Of a stretch of DNA of 64,000 nt, positions 26,209 to 34,669 are shown one piece after another. Under the pieces are notes generated by a model. The model was not told the origin of the DNA and did not search any database. It was given only the letters and a program-made list of their open reading frames with translations. The translations under genes were made by a program, and so were the position numbers. The stretch comes from Pseudoalteromonas shioyasakiensis (lineage in GTDB: Bacteria; Pseudomonadota; Gammaproteobacteria; Enterobacterales; Alteromonadaceae): contig NZ_LRUE01000024.1 in the NCBI RefSeq assembly GCF_001550135.1, forward strand, positions 453,187 through 517,186. The letters are read 5' to 3'. How positions within the stretch are numbered: the stretch's first letter is position 1; every line of letters begins with the position of its first letter.

Positions 26209-28464
26209 ATGGCAAATTTTTACCTTCCTGACGATGCTAATCAGCAAATTTATTTAGATGCGAATGCAACGACTCCTGTACTTCCTGAAATTGCCGATGT
26301 GGTTTCGCACACGATGCAAGTCTGTTTTGGTAATCCATCAAGCTCTCATATTACGGGTATTCAAGCAAAACACTTATTAGAACAAACGCGTAACAAAGCA
26401 CGTGAAGTCATTGGCGCAACTGACGGCGATATTTTATTTACTTCAGGTGCAACAGAAGGTATTCAAACAGCGGTTGTTTCTACGCTTATTGCTGCGAAAA
26501 ATCATCAAATCGAGAATCCGGTATTACTTTATGGGGCAACAGAGCATAAAGCGGTGCCAAATACCCTAAAACATTGGAACAGCGTGCTTGATATCAACGC
26601 ACAGGTATTAGCTATTCCAGTAGATAAAAACGGTATTTTAGACCACGAGTTTATTCGCAAACATGCTGCGAATGCACTGATGATTTGTACTATGGCAGTA
26701 AACAACGAAACCGGTGTATTCCAAGATTTAAGCGCTATTGAGCAAGTCATTCGTAGTGAAAACACCCATGTGGCTTGGATGGTTGACTGCGTGCAGGCAT
26801 TAGGTAAAACCAACTTAGCGCTAAGCCAAACAACCATTGATTATGCTCCATTCTCTGGCCATAAATTGTATGCCCCTAAAGGTATTGGTGTACTTTATAT
26901 TCGTAAAGGCAGTGCGTATACACCATTTATTGCTGGTGGCGGCCAAGAAAGTGGTATGCGTTCAGGCACCGAAAACTTACCAGGCATTGCTGGCTTGAAT
27001 AAGTTGTTCTCGTTATTACTTGATAAACAAAACCAAACATTCAAGCCAATTGAGCAGCTACATGCTTTTCGCGAGCAATTATTAGCTGCATTAACAGACA
27101 CCTTTGGCAGCATCACGTTTAATCACAGTTTTGAGCATTCAGTGCCAACAACATTAAACTTTGCAGTTAACGAATTAACCAGTAAAGAAGTGATGGATTT
27201 ATTTGATGCGGCGGGTATCCGTGTGAGTGGCGGCTCTGCATGTAGCTCAGGTGCAAATCGTAGCTTTGTTTTAGATGCGATGGGAGCCAGTGATTGGCAA
27301 AGTGAAAACGCGATACGTATGTCGTTTGGCCCTGCTGTGAATCAGCAAGAGATTGACTTTGCTTGCGATAAAATTCGTTCACTAAAACCGATTCTAGAGG
27401 CAAATTGTCTTGTTGTGTCTGATAGTACATCGCCTCAACACGAAGTTTGTGCGATTGGCTTAACACAGCTACGTCATCAAGCAGCGTGCTGTTGGCTATA
27501 TGTAGACAGCGATAAAAACGCAGTGGTGATTGATCCTATTATCGAGCTTATTCCGCGTATGGCGAAAATTGTCGCGACACAAGGTCTAACAGTAAAAGCC
27601 ATTTTAGATACCCATAATCACCAAGAGCGTTTATCGGCTCGTTGTTTATTATCAAAAGAGCTCGCAGAACGTTTTGTTGCTAATGAAATAGATGAACTTG
27701 GCTGGCCTAAAGATTCAGCAACCATCGAATTAAGCGATGCACGCTTAACTAAAGTAGCGACACCGGGTCATAGTGACGATAGTGTTAGCTATTTATTGTC
27801 AGATACACAAAGCGGTGATATCAGCTATTGCTTCTGTGGTGATTTAATCTTACCAGGTGGCTTAGGTAACACAGCAATTAGCGGTGGCGATGCTGCGAAA
27901 ATGGCTCAATCATTAAAACAGCTTGCTATGGCAGTGCAAGATTCTACGGTAATTTGTTCAGGGCATGATTATCAGCAATGTTTTGCTATGGATTGGCATG
28001 CTCAAAAGGCAACGACGCCGTTATTAGCAAAACTATTAAGTGAACAAGTATCAGATGATGAGTTTGTTGAATTAAAGCAACATGCGGATGAGCAAAAGCA
28101 TACTGTAAGTCATTCTCTTTGTGGCTATGTTGAAACACTTGAAAGTGCGCCAATGAAACAGCTTGCTGCAAGTGATGCTAAAGTAATGCTAAACGATAAA
28201 GCCACTTACTTAATTGATACTCGTGAGCCGTATGAGCATGGTGCGAATAATTTGGCTGAGTTATTTACAGTTGCTGATAGCAAAGTGATCAACATTCCAC
28301 TCAGTCGTATGGCAAACGCCATCGTGCAAGGGCAGCTTGAGAAAGACCATAGTTATATTTTGGTTTGCCGAAGTGGTAATCGTTCAAAACAAGCGGCAAA
28401 CAATCTGTCGCAGTTAGGGTTTGAAAACGTTTATAACTTAAATGGCGGTTTAGCATTGCTTTAA
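26209..28464 (+). CDS. Cysteine desulfurase-MBL-rhodanese fusion protein
   Basis: A 751-aa fusion of three sulfur-related domains. Residues 1-395 form an IscS/NifS-type PLP enzyme with S-G-H-K (about K218) and catalytic C345 in G-S-A-C-S-S-G. Residues about 405-610 are a metallo-beta-lactamase fold like persulfide dioxygenase, with H521, D545 and H586 kept, but the normal HxHxDH motif reads H469-N-H471-Q-E473-R474, so the metal site is altered. Residues about 650-751 form a rhodanese with C720 in C-R-S-G-N-R. Sulfur taken from cysteine could pass within the protein to the rhodanese Cys. Confidence 0.88.
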   Translation: MANFYLPDDANQQIYLDANATTPVLPEIADVVSHTMQVCFGNPSSSHITGIQAKHLLEQTRNKAREVIGATDGDILFTSGATEGIQTAVVSTLIAAKNHQIENPVLLYGATEHKAVPNTLKHWNSVLDINAQVLAIPVDKNGILDHEFIRKHAANALMICTMAVNNETGVFQDLSAIEQVIRSENTHVAWMVDCVQALGKTNLALSQTTIDYAPFSGHKLYAPKGIGVLYIRKGSAYTPFIAGGGQESGMRSGTENLPGIAGLNKLFSLLLDKQNQTFKPIEQLHAFREQLLAALTDTFGSITFNHSFEHSVPTTLNFAVNELTSKEVMDLFDAAGIRVSGGSACSSGANRSFVLDAMGASDWQSENAIRMSFGPAVNQQEIDFACDKIRSLKPILEANCLVVSDSTSPQHEVCAIGLTQLRHQAACCWLYVDSDKNAVVIDPIIELIPRMAKIVATQGLTVKAILDTHNHQERLSARCLLSKELAERFVANEIDELGWPKDSATIELSDARLTKVATPGHSDDSVSYLLSDTQSGDISYCFCGDLILPGGLGNTAISGGDAAKMAQSLKQLAMAVQDSTVICSGHDYQQCFAMDWHAQKATTPLLAKLLSEQVSDDEFVELKQHADEQKHTVSHSLCGYVETLESAPMKQLAASDAKVMLNDKATYLIDTREPYEHGANNLAELFTVADSKVINIPLSRMANAIVQGQLEKDHSYILVCRSGNRSKQAANNLSQLGFENVYNLNGGLALL

Positions 28465-28488
28465 TAAGTAATACCAATTCAGTCATTA

Positions 28489-28514
28489 AAAAAGCCGCTA
28501 TAGAGCGGCTTTTT
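28489..28514. terminator. Bidirectional terminator between fusion gene and lacI-type gene
   Basis: AAAAAGCCGCT and AGCGGCTTTTT form an 11-bp stem with a 4-nt loop. An isolated ATACCAAT element end lies just before it (28472-28479). Confidence 0.88.
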
Positions 28515-28529
28515 CGTAACTTGTATAAA

Positions 28530-29561
28530 CTAGGCCGTTGTAGGGCCTGAGCTTTCCCGTACCACTAATGAAGGGGTAAAGGTCGTGATGATGTCTTTAT
28601 CTTGATTACGTGCACCACGGGTTTTTCTAAACAGTAAACGCGCTGCATGCTGCGAAATCACATCATTCGCCTGATGAGCTGTAGTGAGTTTAGGCCAAGT
28701 CTGACGCGAGAACGGTGAGTCCTCGAAGCCGGTAATTGATAACTGCTGTGGAATTTCGATCCCCATTAAGCGTGAGGCGAATAACGCGCCTGCTGCCATT
28801 TCATCGTTACCGCCAAGAAGGGCAGTGATGTTTTTCGGGTTATTTTCACCCAGCAATGCTTTTGCACCTTCTACACCTGATTCAAAAGAATACTGGCCTT
28901 CATAGATCAGCTCATCATTCATCGAGATGCTGTGATCTTTTAATGCGGCCTGATAACCCTCTAAGCGTTCAGTTGTTGATTTATGCTCTTTGTCACCACA
29001 TAAAAAACCAATACTCTTATGGCCTAGCGAGAGTAGGTGAGAAGTAATTTCGTACGCAGCGGCGTAGTCGTTCACATAGATACAAGTGTCTTGGTCTTCT
29101 TCGGTAGGGCGACCAGAGAGTACGCGTACATAATGAATGCCCATTTCATCTAGCATATCGATAATGCTATTTTGCTCTGACAGCGGTGGCGTTAATACAA
29201 GGCCTGCTAAGCGAGAGCGCTTGATCATGGTTTTAAAGTCTTCTTCCATGTTGCCATCAAGGTAGTTACATGGATGAATCACCAGCTCATAGCCTTCTTC
29301 TTTACAGCGCGACAACACACCATTTTGCATATCGATGACATAATAAGCATTCGGGTTGTCATAAACTAAACCAACAGTAAAAGACGATGTGCCTGCTAGG
29401 TTACGAGCTGCAAGGTTTGGTTGATAGTTCAACGTGTTAACAGCGTCCATCACTATGTCGTACGTTTTTTTTCTGACCGATGGCTCTTTATTAATTACTC
29501 GCGAAACGGTTTTCATTGAAACACCAGCGAGCTTGGCTACATCATTTATGGTTACTTTCAT
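28530..29561 (-). CDS. LacI-family transcriptional regulator
   Basis: The 343-aa protein has an N-terminal helix-turn-helix (T-I-N-D-V-A-K-L-A-G-V-S-M-K-T-V-S-R-V-I) and a periplasmic-binding-protein-like sensor domain. LacI regulators bind palindromic operators and respond to sugars or sugar phosphates. It is divergent from pgi. TGACARCGYTGTCA palindromes occur upstream of pgi and around the TonB-dependent receptor gene, so these are its probable operators. The effector is not known; a regulator of maltose- or glucoside-type uptake would fit. Confidence 0.9.
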   Translation of the reverse strand: MKVTINDVAKLAGVSMKTVSRVINKEPSVRKKTYDIVMDAVNTLNYQPNLAARNLAGTSSFTVGLVYDNPNAYYVIDMQNGVLSRCKEEGYELVIHPCNYLDGNMEEDFKTMIKRSRLAGLVLTPPLSEQNSIIDMLDEMGIHYVRVLSGRPTEEDQDTCIYVNDYAAAYEITSHLLSLGHKSIGFLCGDKEHKSTTERLEGYQAALKDHSISMNDELIYEGQYSFESGVEGAKALLGENNPKNITALLGGNDEMAAGALFASRLMGIEIPQQLSITGFEDSPFSRQTWPKLTTAHQANDVISQHAARLLFRKTRGARNQDKDIITTFTPSLVVRESSGPTTA

Positions 29562-29719
29562 ACTGTTACTTTATAGTTAGTTATATTTGTATTATAATAA
29601 TATCGAAAAGTGTTCACCAGAGCGCTTTTTCTTAATAGGTACATTAATATTTAATATAAGTTAGTTAGTGTATCTAATGTTCTACCAAATTAGCAGTAAA
29701 ATAATTGAGATAATTTTTA

Positions 29720-29733
29720 TGATACCGGTGTCA
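29720..29733. promoter_or_regulatory. Second LacI-type palindrome (TGATACCGGTGTCA)
   Basis: The 14-bp sequence TGATACCGGTGTCA is symmetrical except for one pair. It has a CCGG centre and differs from the TGACARCGYTGTCA sites, so another regulator may bind it. It lies between lacI and pgi. Confidence 0.4.
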
Positions 29734-29785
29734 AAAGAGAAAAATTGCGCTATTATCTCGACTATAAAATGTAAAAGTAGAACAT

Positions 29786-29799
29786 TGACAGCGTTGTCA
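29786..29799. promoter_or_regulatory. LacI-family operator upstream of pgi
   Basis: TGACAGCGTTGTCA, palindromic except for one pair. It is 111 bp upstream of the pgi ATG and repeats the sequence found upstream of the TonB-dependent receptor gene. Confidence 0.75.
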
Positions 29800-29909
29800 T
29801 TTTAACTTAGTGTTAATTTTCATCGTATTTTTAATTGCTGTCTTTATTCAACATTAATAAAAAGATAGTTAAAAATCAGTTTGTTGCAAGTTTTGAGGGG
29901 ATTATATAT

Positions 29910-31556
29910 ATGAGCAGCCGTTCGCAATTAGCTAGTTGGCAAGCACTATCTGAAAGTGCCAAGAAGATGAAACAAATTCATCTTAAAGATTTATTTGCCA
30001 AAGATAGCACGCGTTTCGAGCAATTCTCTGCTCAGATCCCAGGTGTATTATTCGATTACTCAAAACAACAAATTGATAAAACTGTTTTTGAACAATTAAT
30101 TGCTTTAGCGAAAGAGTGCGATATCAGCGCATGGCGCGACAAGATGTTCAGTGGTGAGAAAATTAACATTACTGAAGACCGTGCTGTACTTCATACTGCT
30201 TTACGTAACCGCGCTAACACAGCTGTAATGGTTGATGGTGAAAACGTAACTGACGCTGTTAACGCTGAGCTTGCTAAAATGAAAGCCTTTGTTGGCAAAG
30301 TACGTAGTGGCGAGTGGCTAGGCTACACAGGTAAAGCTGTAAAAGATGTTGTTGCTATTGGTGTAGGTGGTTCAAACCTTGGTCCGCAAATGGCAACCGA
30401 AGCACTTGCTGCTTATGCTGACGACACATTAAATGTTCACTATGTATCAAATGTTGATGGTGTTCAAATTGCATCTGTTTTACAAGGGTTAGATGTTGAG
30501 ACAACATTATTTGTTATCTCATCTAAAACATTTACAACCTCAGAAACCATGACTAACGCTAAATCGGCTGTTGAGTGGTTTTTACAAACAGCACAAGCGC
30601 AAGAACATATTGCTAAGCACTTTGTAGCTGTAAGCACCAATTTAGAAAAAACAGCGGCCTTTGGTATCGCTGATGAAAACGTATTCACAATGTGGGATTG
30701 GGTAGGCGGTCGCTTTTCTTTATGGAGTGCGATAGGATTACCAATCGCCCTGTACCTAGGCTTCGACGCGTTCGAAGAGATCCTAGAAGGTGCGTTTGAA
30801 ATTGATGAGCATTTTAAAAATGCTGAATTTGAAAATAACGTACCATTGTTAATGGCGCTTTTAAGTGTTTGGAACACTAGCTTTTTAGGTTATACGGCAC
30901 AAGCTATTTTACCGTATGACCAAGCACTACACATGTTACCTGCGTATTTACAGCAAGGTGAGATGGAAAGTAACGGTAAGCATGTTACTTTTGCTGGTGA
31001 AACGGTTCCTTACACGACGGTTCCAATTATTTGGGGTATGACAGGTATTAATGGCCAACATGCTTTTTACCAATGTCTGCACCAAGGTAATGTAATTGTA
31101 CCTGCTGACTTTATTGCCTCAATTGAGCCGCAAGTAAATGTTGGTAAGCACCATGATATTTTATTATCAAACTTCTTTGCACAAACCGAAGCGATGATGG
31201 CCGGTGTTGATGCAGAGCAAGTAACTGCAGATTTAACCGCAAAAGGTAAATCTGAAGCAGAAATTGCAGAATTATTGAATCATAAGATTCACCAAGGCAA
31301 TCGCCCAACAACGTCAATGTTGTTAGATAAAGTTGATGCGAAAACGGTAGGACGTTTAATTGCGCTTTATGAGCACAAGATCTTCTGCCAAGGCATTATC
31401 TTAGAAATCTGTTCATTTGACCAATGGGGTGTAGAGCTAGGTAAGGGACTTGCCTCTAAAATTGAAGCTGAATTATTTGATGACGCAGTCAGTCATCCAC
31501 ACGATAGCTCAACCAACGGACTGATCGCTTACTATAAAACACATCGTAAGCAGTAA
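29910..31556 (+). CDS. pgi: Glucose-6-phosphate isomerase
   Basis: Interconverts glucose-6-phosphate and fructose-6-phosphate. With the ATG at 29910 (GAGGGG 9 bp upstream) the protein has 548 aa, the usual length; an ORF open from 29835 adds 25 non-family residues. Family motifs are visible: G-V-G-G-S-N-L-G-P near residue 155, and D-Q-W-G-V-E-L-G-K near 510. An operator-like palindrome upstream suggests control by the LacI-type regulator, tying it to sugar supply. zwf and pgl follow. Confidence 0.95.
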   Translation: MSSRSQLASWQALSESAKKMKQIHLKDLFAKDSTRFEQFSAQIPGVLFDYSKQQIDKTVFEQLIALAKECDISAWRDKMFSGEKINITEDRAVLHTALRNRANTAVMVDGENVTDAVNAELAKMKAFVGKVRSGEWLGYTGKAVKDVVAIGVGGSNLGPQMATEALAAYADDTLNVHYVSNVDGVQIASVLQGLDVETTLFVISSKTFTTSETMTNAKSAVEWFLQTAQAQEHIAKHFVAVSTNLEKTAAFGIADENVFTMWDWVGGRFSLWSAIGLPIALYLGFDAFEEILEGAFEIDEHFKNAEFENNVPLLMALLSVWNTSFLGYTAQAILPYDQALHMLPAYLQQGEMESNGKHVTFAGETVPYTTVPIIWGMTGINGQHAFYQCLHQGNVIVPADFIASIEPQVNVGKHHDILLSNFFAQTEAMMAGVDAEQVTADLTAKGKSEAEIAELLNHKIHQGNRPTTSMLLDKVDAKTVGRLIALYEHKIFCQGIILEICSFDQWGVELGKGLASKIEAELFDDAVSHPHDSSTNGLIAYYKTHRKQ

Positions 31557-31612
31557 TAGATTCGCAGCAACAGCTGTAAACCGAATACCTTTGAACGGGT
31601 AGCGCTGGAGTT

Positions 31613-31656
31613 CTTAGGGCCTGTATTTTTGTGAGAGGATTTACAGAGCCCCTAAG
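31613..31656. other. Long imperfect hairpin between pgi and zwf
   Basis: CTTAGGGCCTGTA at 31613-31625 pairs with TACAGAGCCCCTAAG at 31642-31656 with small bulges. There is no T-run after it, so it is not a standard terminator; it may stabilise the pgi mRNA end or act as a processing site. Confidence 0.45.
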
Positions 31657-31823
31657 ACTCATTTACTTCAGCCAACATAAGAATAATGAGTAAACTACTT
31701 ACAACAAATTCAACAGGCTTTGTTAAAGGGATCATCTAACACAGCCAATCAACCAGATAACAACACGCACTGCCATACTGCATGAGTCGATTAACATGGC
31801 ATTGCCAATGTAGAGAGTGATAT

Positions 31824-33296
31824 ATGTTAAATCCATTTGATATCGTAATTTTTGGGGGCGGCGGTGATCTTGCGTTACGTAAGTTACTTCCTGCAATGTA
31901 TCGCGCTTATCAAGAGGGCAACCTTCCTCAAGGTTCTCGTATCCTTCCTACGGTACGTGAAGAAAGCAAACGTAAAGAATACATCGAAACAGCACATAAA
32001 GCGTTACAAGACTTTTTAGGTAAAGGTGAGTACAACGCAAAAGATTGGAAAGCATTTTCAGCTTATCTTGTGCCAGTTGTAACGAATGTAACTGAAGCCG
32101 ATGATGACTGGGATAAACTAAAAGATATCCTTGATGAACACGATGCTGATAAGTCTCGTGTTTTTTACCTTTCATTACCACCTGCAGTGTACGGTAGCTG
32201 TTGTGAAATCTTATCTAAGAAAGGTCTGATCACAGAAACGTCACGCGTTGTTGTTGAAAAACCGATTGGTTACTGTGGTGAGTCTGCTGAAGCAATCAAT
32301 GCAAAAATTGCTGAATACTTCAAAGAAGAGCAAGTATTCCGTATTGACCATTACTTAGGTAAAGAAACCGTACAAAACTTAATGGCACTGCGTTTTTCAA
32401 ACTCACTGTTTGAAAACCTGTGGGATGCAAAATCAATCGATAACATCCAAATTAGCTTATCAGAAACAGTGGGCCTAGAAAGCCGCGCTGGTTTCTACGA
32501 TAAAGCGGGTGCATTACGCGATATGGTACAAAACCACTTGTTACAATTACTTTGCTTAGTGGCAATGGAATCACCAAACAAATTAAACGCGAACAGCATC
32601 CGTACTGAGAAATTAAAAGTACTTGAGTCGTTACGTCCGTTAGTGGCTGAAGATGTTGATGCAAACATTGTACGTGGTCAGTATGTACCAGGTAACTTAG
32701 ACGGTAAAATCGTCCCAGGTTACTTAGAAGAATTAAACGAAGGTGCGAGCAAAACAGAAACTTTTGTTGCTATTCGTGCGCACATCGATAACTGGCGTTG
32801 GGCAGGTGTTCCTTTCTACCTTCGTACTGGTAAACGTATGAAAAAGCGTTGTGCTGAAATCGTTGTTGAATACAAAAAAGTATCTCACAACGTTTATACC
32901 GACAACGTAGGTAACATTGAGCCAAATCGTCTTGTTATTCGTCTGCAACCAGAAGAAACAATTCAATTAACACTGATGTCTAAGCGCCTTGATAACCTTG
33001 AGATGCAATTAGAACCAGTAACCATGAACATTGAGTTATCGCAAGCGTACAGTAATGGTTTCCATTCAGATGCTTACAAGCGCTTAATGTTAGATGCCGC
33101 AGCAAATAACCCATCATTGTTTATTCACCGTGATGAAGTGCGTCAAGCATGGAAATGGATTGACCCAATCATTGAGCGTTGGCAAGAAAAAGGTGCACCA
33201 TCGTTATACCGAGCTGGTACATGGGGCCCTGAAGATGCCGATGAGCTTTTAGAAGAAAACAACCACGTTTGGTTTAACACAGGCGATAAGGCGTAA
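31824..33296 (+). CDS. zwf: Glucose-6-phosphate dehydrogenase
   Basis: A 490-aa oxidoreductase that starts the oxidative pentose phosphate and Entner-Doudoroff routes, making 6-phosphogluconolactone and NADPH. The dinucleotide loop F-G-G-G-G-D-L-A-L-R-K-L lies at residues 10-21, and the substrate motif R-I-D-H-Y-L-G-K-E near 173-181. pgl follows 5 bp later. edd and eda, often linked, are absent. I saw no clear HexR-type site upstream. Confidence 0.96.
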   Translation: MLNPFDIVIFGGGGDLALRKLLPAMYRAYQEGNLPQGSRILPTVREESKRKEYIETAHKALQDFLGKGEYNAKDWKAFSAYLVPVVTNVTEADDDWDKLKDILDEHDADKSRVFYLSLPPAVYGSCCEILSKKGLITETSRVVVEKPIGYCGESAEAINAKIAEYFKEEQVFRIDHYLGKETVQNLMALRFSNSLFENLWDAKSIDNIQISLSETVGLESRAGFYDKAGALRDMVQNHLLQLLCLVAMESPNKLNANSIRTEKLKVLESLRPLVAEDVDANIVRGQYVPGNLDGKIVPGYLEELNEGASKTETFVAIRAHIDNWRWAGVPFYLRTGKRMKKRCAEIVVEYKKVSHNVYTDNVGNIEPNRLVIRLQPEETIQLTLMSKRLDNLEMQLEPVTMNIELSQAYSNGFHSDAYKRLMLDAAANNPSLFIHRDEVRQAWKWIDPIIERWQEKGAPSLYRAGTWGPEDADELLEENNHVWFNTGDKA

Positions 33297-33301
33297 TTAA
33301 G

Positions 33302-34012
33302 ATGGCAACAATTGTTGAAAAATTCTTTGCAAACAAAGACGAATTAACAGCTGAGCTTTCTTCAAGCCTTGAACAAAGTCTTGTTGCTGGTATTAAAGAA
33401 GATGGTCGTGCGGTACTAATGGTATCGGGTGGCTCATCGCCAGCACCAGCTTATAAGCACTTATCGAACCTTGAACTTGACTGGGCAAACATTGATGTTG
33501 CTATGGTTGATGAGCGTTGGGTTGATGCTGATCATGAAAAAAGTAATGAAGCATTTATCAAAAGCACGCTATTACAAAACCATGGCGCTGCAGCTAATTT
33601 CGTAACAATGAAAAATGACGCATTAACGGCACAAAATGGTGTAGCAGAATGTGAAGCTGCATACAAAGTATTAAAGCGTCCTTTTGATGTGACAATTTTA
33701 GGCATGGGTCCAGATGGTCATACGGCTTCACTTTTCCCACATGCTGAAGGCCTTGAACACGGTCTTGCGACAGATGATTTAGTATGTGCAATTAACGCTA
33801 TTGAAAGCGATGTAACAGGTAAAATCACTGAGCGTATGACGTTAACTTTAGCTGCGATTGCAGACTCTAAAGTAGTGAAGCTTTTAATTAGCGGTGAAGA
33901 AAAGCTTGCTGTTTACAAGCAAGCGAAAGAGGGCGGTGCAGTTGCTGACATGCCTTTACGTGCAGTATTGAATCACCCACATATCAATATTGAAGTTTAT
34001 TGGGCGCCTTAA
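33302..34012 (+). CDS. pgl: 6-phosphogluconolactonase
   Basis: A 236-aa enzyme of the DevB/SOL type that hydrolyses 6-phosphogluconolactone. Motifs seen are V-S-G-G-S-S-P near residue 40, D-E-R-W-V near 71 and G-M-G-P-D-G-H-T-A-S-L-F-P near 135. Placed 5 bp after zwf, so the two are coexpressed. A terminator follows. Confidence 0.95.
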   Translation: MATIVEKFFANKDELTAELSSSLEQSLVAGIKEDGRAVLMVSGGSSPAPAYKHLSNLELDWANIDVAMVDERWVDADHEKSNEAFIKSTLLQNHGAAANFVTMKNDALTAQNGVAECEAAYKVLKRPFDVTILGMGPDGHTASLFPHAEGLEHGLATDDLVCAINAIESDVTGKITERMTLTLAAIADSKVVKLLISGEEKLAVYKQAKEGGAVADMPLRAVLNHPHINIEVYWAP

Positions 34013-34034
34013 TCGCCTAATTAAAATCAAGGTC

Positions 34035-34062
34035 AAAAGCGAGCTATTATGCTCGCTTTTTT
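34035..34062 (+). terminator. Terminator after pgl
   Basis: AAAAGCGAGC, loop TATTAT, GCTCGCTTTT and further T. It separates the pgl transcript from the TonB-dependent receptor promoter region. Confidence 0.88.
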
Positions 34063-34168
34063 GTTTTTAAATAGTCATCTTTAACGAACAGTATTGAATA
34101 AATACGCTTTCTTTAAATAGCCCGATAAAGTGTTAGACAAGTACAAAAGGGCTCTATATAATTGAAAA

Positions 34169-34182
34169 TGACAACGCTGTCA
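34169..34182. promoter_or_regulatory. Distal LacI-family operator O1
   Basis: TGACAACGCTGTCA, palindromic except for one pair, 501 bp upstream of the receptor start. It is the reverse-complement form of the O2 site, 431 bp away. Confidence 0.7.
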
Positions 34183-34599
34183 TTGCTATTGATTGTTATT
34201 CTCAACATTCCCTTTAACTCATTCTGCCCAGAAAAAGTTAAAAATAATTTGTACATGACAGCGTGCTTTTAGAAATAGGTTAGTTTTTTAGGCTAATTTA
34301 TTGTTAGATAACAGGTTTTATATAACTTTTAGTTATGGTTAATAAACGCCCAGTGGAAACTAAAGCTTACAAAAATGCATGTAATTTTTAGCTAATTTCA
34401 AAAACTCATCCTTTTGGTCTTTTCATCTGCAATATCACTCATGCTATATTTGCGCCGTTTATTTGTAACAATTCTTAAAAACTCAATATTAAATATTAGT
34501 TATATCAATAACTTGATTATTTCGTTGTAAATTTTTTGCACAAATTAACCAAAAAGATGTAGCACAAATGTAATTTAGAGTGTATGGTTTGTTACCAGA
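34183..34599. other. Long AT-rich leader region of receptor gene
   Basis: This gap of about 420 bp between two operators has no ORF or structured RNA that I can support. One further half-operator (TGACAGCG at 34256-34263) is seen. The length and operators at both ends fit a looping control region. Confidence 0.45.
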
Positions 34600-34613
34600 T
34601 GACAGCGTTGTCA
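34600..34613. promoter_or_regulatory. Proximal LacI-family operator O2
   Basis: TGACAGCGTTGTCA, identical to the site upstream of pgi. It ends 56 bp before the GTG start of the receptor gene, a position where a repressor would block the promoter or early transcription. Confidence 0.78.
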
Positions 34614-34669
34614 TCATCACTGGGCAGAAGTGATATAAAAAACCAACAAAATGATTCAAGGGGAATCCT

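Noticed and set aside
27167..27466. Antisense ORFs inside the fusion gene and pgi
   Set aside because: They are shadows of strong coding sequence on the other strand.
31557..31823. HexR operator upstream of zwf
   Set aside because: GTAA-N5-TTAC at about 31690 is weakly similar, but it does not fit the expected longer palindrome.
34070..34120. Riboswitch or small RNA in the long receptor leader
   Set aside because: The region is AT-rich without conserved hairpins other than the pgl terminator; operator palindromes explain the visible symmetry.
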